Part shown: in pieces, positions 7,143-9,757 of the stretch | How the letters are laid out: each line of letters starts with the position of its first letter | Numbering within the stretch: position 1 is the stretch's first letter | NCBI GenBank assembly: GCA_913056285.1 | Contig: CAJXNE010000067.1 | Span: forward strand, 1-9,757 | Length of the DNA: 9,757 nt | From: an uncultured Zetaproteobacteria bacterium | Lineage (GTDB): Bacteria > Pseudomonadota > Zetaproteobacteria > Mariprofundales > Mariprofundaceae | Reading direction: 5' to 3' | Program-made: the position numbers and the translations under genes | The notes under the pieces: model-generated | The model's input: the letters and a program-made list of their open reading frames with translations, nothing else | Databases searched by the model: none | Told to the model about the DNA's origin: nothing

Positions 7143-7145
7143 GTG
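7124..7145 (+). promoter_or_regulatory. Ribosome site and GTG start of pyk inside the end of pgk
   Basis: AGAGGAG (7124-7130) lies within the last codons of pgk, 12 bases before the GTG at 7143. The pgk stop TAA (7140-7142) is in the same frame as pyk, so no earlier pyk start is possible. The protein would then open with MTQEFRRTKIVATLGPAS, matching the usual start of the family a few residues in. The long spacing and GTG start suggest modest initiation helped by ribosomes finishing pgk. Confidence 0.7.
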
Positions 7146-8618
7146 ACTCAAGAATTTCGTAGAACCAAAATTGTAGCAACATTAGGTCCAGCCTCCGAAG
7201 CTCCGGAGGTGTTGGATCAGTTAATCGGCGCGGGCGTTAATGTCGTACGCTTGAATTTCTCCCATGGCACTGCTGATGAACATCGTCAGCGCGCTGAAAA
7301 TGTACGTGCCGCTGCCAAAAATCACGGCATTTGCGTGGGCATTCTGGCAGATATGCAAGGGCCGAAAATCCGCATTGGCAAATACAAAACCGGCAAGACG
7401 TTTCTTGAACCCGGTCAGAAATACATTATTGATGGCAATCTGGGTTTGGATGACGGCGATGATGAACGCGTTGGCCTGACCTACAAGGAACTGATTGGCG
7501 ATGTAGAGCCGGGCGCACGTTTACTGCTTAATGACGGGCTGATTGTCATGGATGTCGATGATGTCGTCGGACAGGAAATCAGGTGTACTGTTCTGGTTGG
7601 CGGCGAACTATCCAATAACAAGGGTATCAACCGCGCCGGCGGCGGATTATCTGCTGCCGCGTTGACCGACAAGGATAAGGAAGACATCAAAACGGCTTGT
7701 TCGATTGGTGCCGACTATATTGCCATCTCCTTCCCTCGTCATGGCGCTGATATGGCCTACGCCCGCTCACTGGTAGAAGCCGAAGGCAGCCATGCCGGCC
7801 TCGTTGCAAAAGTAGAACGCGCGGAAGCCGTTGATCCGGAGAATCTGACCACGATCATGGAAGAATCCGACGCTGTTATGGTAGCCCGTGGCGATCTCGG
7901 CGTAGAAATCGGTGATGCGGCTGTACCACCGGTTCAGAAGCGGATCCTGCGCGAAGCACCGAAGCATAATACCCCGGTGATTGTTGCGACCCAGATGATG
8001 GAATCGATGTGTAACAATCCGATTCCGACCCGTGCCGAGGTCAATGATGTCGCCAACGCAGTACTCGATGGCACTGATGCAGTGATGCTGTCCGGCGAAT
8101 CGGCAGCGGGAAAATATCCGGTGGAAGCGGTTAAGGCTATGCACCGCACCTGCATCGAAACCGAAAAGCAGCGCGTTCTGCCCTCGACTTCAACGCGCGA
8201 TCCGCGCTTTCCTCCCCAATCCATTGATGAATGTATTGCTCGTCAGGCCATGGAAACATCACATATGATGCCGATTACCGCGATTGCAGCCTTTACGCAC
8301 AGCGGCAATACTGTGTTATATATGTCGCGTCACCTGACACGCGTTCCGATTTATGCCTTAACGCCTTCGGGTGAAACGGCGGGCAAGGTCACGCTGTTCC
8401 GCAACGTGGTTCCCAAACCGTTTGACGAGGTCTATGGCGAAACGGACGCTCCGAAAGCGACGCGAAATTGCCTGTCCATGATGCTCTATGATAATCTGGT
8501 GACAGATGATGATCTGGTGGTCATGAGCCTGGGTACGCCGATGGGTAAAGCAGGCAACACCAACGCGATGAAAATTGTTCGCGTTGGTGATGAATTCGGC
8601 AGATTTAAACAGGTATAA
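7143..8618 (+). CDS. pyk: Pyruvate kinase
   Basis: A 491-residue enzyme that converts phosphoenolpyruvate and ADP to pyruvate and ATP, normally as a cytoplasmic tetramer. Motifs: RRTKIVATLGPAS (6-18), RLNFSHG (36-42), ADMQGPKIRIG (69-79), NNKGINRAGGGLS (158-170, B-domain exit), the active-site VAKVERAEAV (221-230) with catalytic Lys223, VARGDLGVEI (247-256, metal site), ATQMMESM (282-289), PTRAEVNDVANAVLDGTDAVMLSGES (295-320), and a complete C-terminal allosteric domain from about 360 with HSGNT (386-390). The start is a GTG with no gap after pgk, pointing to translational coupling. In a Calvin-type cluster this glycolytic step is the exit of fixed carbon to pyruvate, or a catabolic step for stored sugar. 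Effector control cannot be read reliably here. TATAAT (8614-8619) overlaps its stop codon. Confidence 0.96.
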   Translation: MTQEFRRTKIVATLGPASEAPEVLDQLIGAGVNVVRLNFSHGTADEHRQRAENVRAAAKNHGICVGILADMQGPKIRIGKYKTGKTFLEPGQKYIIDGNLGLDDGDDERVGLTYKELIGDVEPGARLLLNDGLIVMDVDDVVGQEIRCTVLVGGELSNNKGINRAGGGLSAAALTDKDKEDIKTACSIGADYIAISFPRHGADMAYARSLVEAEGSHAGLVAKVERAEAVDPENLTTIMEESDAVMVARGDLGVEIGDAAVPPVQKRILREAPKHNTPVIVATQMMESMCNNPIPTRAEVNDVANAVLDGTDAVMLSGESAAGKYPVEAVKAMHRTCIETEKQRVLPSTSTRDPRFPPQSIDECIARQAMETSHMMPITAIAAFTHSGNTVLYMSRHLTRVPIYALTPSGETAGKVTLFRNVVPKPFDEVYGETDAPKATRNCLSMMLYDNLVTDDDLVVMSLGTPMGKAGNTNAMKIVRVGDEFGRFKQV

Positions 8619-8662
8619 TTTTTACGGTTCATATCAACCGCATCATGGGGCATACTTTGCCC
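8614..8662 (+). promoter_or_regulatory. pyk-fba gap: possible promoter and two small leader hairpins
   Basis: TATAAT (8614-8619) is a perfect -10 hexamer overlapping the pyk stop, but the best -35 at 17-18 bp spacing is poor. A weaker alternative is TTCATA (8628-8633), 17 bases, CATACT (8651-8656), 4 of 6 matches each. Two small inverted repeats follow: CGGTT-6-AACCG (8625-8640) and GGGCA-5-TGCCC (8648-8662). Neither is followed by a T-run, so neither looks like a terminator; fba can be read both from pgk-pyk and perhaps from its own start. Confidence 0.3.
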
Positions 8663-8683
8663 GCTAATTACTAGGAGGAAGAA

Positions 8684-9721
8684 ATGGCATTAATTTCATT
8701 ACGTCAATTGCTGGATCACGCAGCTGAAAACAGCTACGGCATGCCGGCATTCAATGTAAACAATATGGAGCAGGTGCATGCCATCATGCAGGCTGCTGAT
8801 AAAATGGACTCACCGGTCATTATGCAGGGTTCTGCCGGCGCACGCGGTTATGCAGGCGAATCATTCCTGCGTCACCTGATTTCCGCTGCAATCGAACAGT
8901 ATCCGCATATTCCGGTTGTAATGCATCAGGATCACGGTTCTGAACCGGCAGTCTGCCTGCGCTCGATCCAATCCGGTTTCTCATCGGTCATGATGGACGG
9001 CTCGCTGATGTCCGATGCCAAGACCCCTTCCTCCTACGAGTATAATGTTGAAACCACTAAAAAAGTCTGCGACATGGCGCATGCTGGCGGCGTATCTGTT
9101 GAAGGTGAGCTGGGTTGTCTGGGTTCTCTTGAAACCGGCATGATGGGCGAAGAAGACGGCCATGGTGCTGAAGGCAAGCTGGACATGGATCAGTTGCTGA
9201 CTGACGTTGACGAGGCAGCCGATTTTGTTGAAAAAACCGGCGTTGACGCATTGGCCATCGCCATCGGCACCTCTCATGGCGCATACAAGTTCACCAAGCC
9301 GCCAACGGGCGCTGTATTGCGCATTGACCGCATTCAGGAAATTCATGCCAAATTGCCGAATACGCATCTGGTCATGCATGGCTCTTCCTCTGTACCACAG
9401 GATTGGCTGGCTATCATCAATGAATACGGCGGTGACATGGGCGAAACCTACGGCGTTCCCGTTGAAGAAATCGTTGAAGGCATCAAGTCCGGCGTTCGCA
9501 AAGTGAACATCGACACCGATCTGCGTATGTCTTCTACCGGTGCCGTGCGCAAGTTTATGGCCGAGAACCCATCCAACTTCGATCCGCGCAAGTTCCTGAA
9601 AGCTTCTACGGCTGCGATGCAGGGTATCTGCGAGGCTCGTTTTGAAGCGTTCGGTTCTGCCGGCAACGCATCGAAGATTACTGCCAAACGACTGGAAGAA
9701 ATGGTCGGCTTCTACAGCTAA
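8684..9721 (+). CDS. fba: Class II fructose-1,6-bisphosphate aldolase
   Basis: A 345-residue metal-dependent aldolase that condenses dihydroxyacetone phosphate with glyceraldehyde 3-phosphate to fructose 1,6-bisphosphate. In Calvin-cycle organisms such enzymes also use erythrose 4-phosphate to give sedoheptulose 1,7-bisphosphate. Motifs: PAFNVNNMEQ (21-30), VVMHQDHG (78-85) with catalytic Asp83 and metal ligand His84, VEGELGCLG (139-147), IGTSHGAYK (194-202) with metal ligand His198, VMHGSSS (230-236) with His232, and the phosphate-binding KVNIDTDLR (273-281). The long GMMGEEDGHG loop (152-161) is like the aldolases called CbbA in autotrophic proteobacteria. The start is clear: AGGAGGAA (8673-8680) lies just before the ATG. 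It lies 65 bp after pyk, with no evident terminator between, and is probably the last gene of the pgk-pyk-fba unit. The bisphosphate range is inferred. Confidence 0.97.
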   Translation: MALISLRQLLDHAAENSYGMPAFNVNNMEQVHAIMQAADKMDSPVIMQGSAGARGYAGESFLRHLISAAIEQYPHIPVVMHQDHGSEPAVCLRSIQSGFSSVMMDGSLMSDAKTPSSYEYNVETTKKVCDMAHAGGVSVEGELGCLGSLETGMMGEEDGHGAEGKLDMDQLLTDVDEAADFVEKTGVDALAIAIGTSHGAYKFTKPPTGAVLRIDRIQEIHAKLPNTHLVMHGSSSVPQDWLAIINEYGGDMGETYGVPVEEIVEGIKSGVRKVNIDTDLRMSSTGAVRKFMAENPSNFDPRKFLKASTAAMQGICEARFEAFGSAGNASKITAKRLEEMVGFYS

Positions 9722-9723
9722 TC

Positions 9724-9751
9724 CGTTTTCTGTTCATCGTTTTCTGTTCAT
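9724..9751 (+). repeat. Perfect 14-bp tandem duplication after fba
   Basis: CGTTTTCTGTTCAT occurs twice head to tail (9724-9737 and 9738-9751), starting two bases after the fba stop codon. No gene is visible in the 36 bases left in the window. No hairpin with a T-run is present before the edge, so the terminator of the unit, if any, lies outside. Confidence 0.9.
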
Positions 9752-9757
9752 CAAACA

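Noticed and set aside
1..9757. Mobile element, CRISPR array, tRNA/rRNA, prophage or defence genes
   Set aside because: No transposase, integrase, regularly spaced repeat array or RNA gene pattern is visible; all long frames with real motifs are core carbon-metabolism enzymes.

Overview
The window is a bacterial chromosomal block of central carbon metabolism. Seven genes are complete and one is cut by the left edge. All are close relatives of well-known families, and coding density is high with short intergenic gaps. On the plus strand the order is inositol-monophosphatase-family protein, glpX, tkt, gap, pgk, pyk, fba. On the minus strand at the left edge is a diverging PPi-type phosphofructokinase. 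Base composition is near balanced and Shine-Dalgarno sites are purine-rich (GGAGG-like). The run tkt-gap-pgk-pyk-fba next to a class II FBPase is the arrangement seen in autotrophic proteobacteria that use the Calvin-Benson-Bassham cycle. Together with the PPi-PFK, this suggests a beta-, gamma- or zetaproteobacterial chemolithoautotroph; an iron oxidiser of the Mariprofundus type would fit. The taxonomic placement is inference from gene order and protein similarity recalled from memory. RuBisCO and phosphoribulokinase are not in the window.

Layout. 1-658 (minus): N-terminal 219 codons of a PPi-dependent phosphofructokinase. 659-756: divergent intergenic region. 757-1563: inositol-monophosphatase-family phosphatase. 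1564-1695: leader of glpX. 1696-2649: glpX, followed by an AT-rich hairpin with a T-run. 2769-4757 and 4791-5795: tkt and gap, 33 bp apart, ending in a strong GC-rich hairpin at 5805-5835. 5836-5963: a leader rich in short repeats. 5964-7142, 7143-8618 and 8684-9721: pgk, pyk and fba, with pyk starting on the base after the pgk stop. 9722-9757: a 14-bp perfect tandem duplication, then the window ends.

How the genes work together. Pgk and Gap reduce 3-phosphoglycerate to glyceraldehyde 3-phosphate. Fba condenses trioses to fructose 1,6-bisphosphate (and, in the Calvin cycle, sedoheptulose 1,7-bisphosphate). GlpX removes the C1 phosphate. Tkt rearranges the sugars towards pentose phosphates. 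Pyk drains fixed carbon to pyruvate. The PPi-PFK works at the same F6P/FBP node, reversibly. Transcription probably runs as at least three units (glpX; tkt-gap; pgk-pyk-fba), judged from the two hairpins and the spacing.

I found no undescribed system here. The points most worth a second look are regulatory: a decamer shared by the glpX and pgk leaders, phased short repeats before pgk, similar inverted repeats before tkt and fba, and the tandem duplication after fba.
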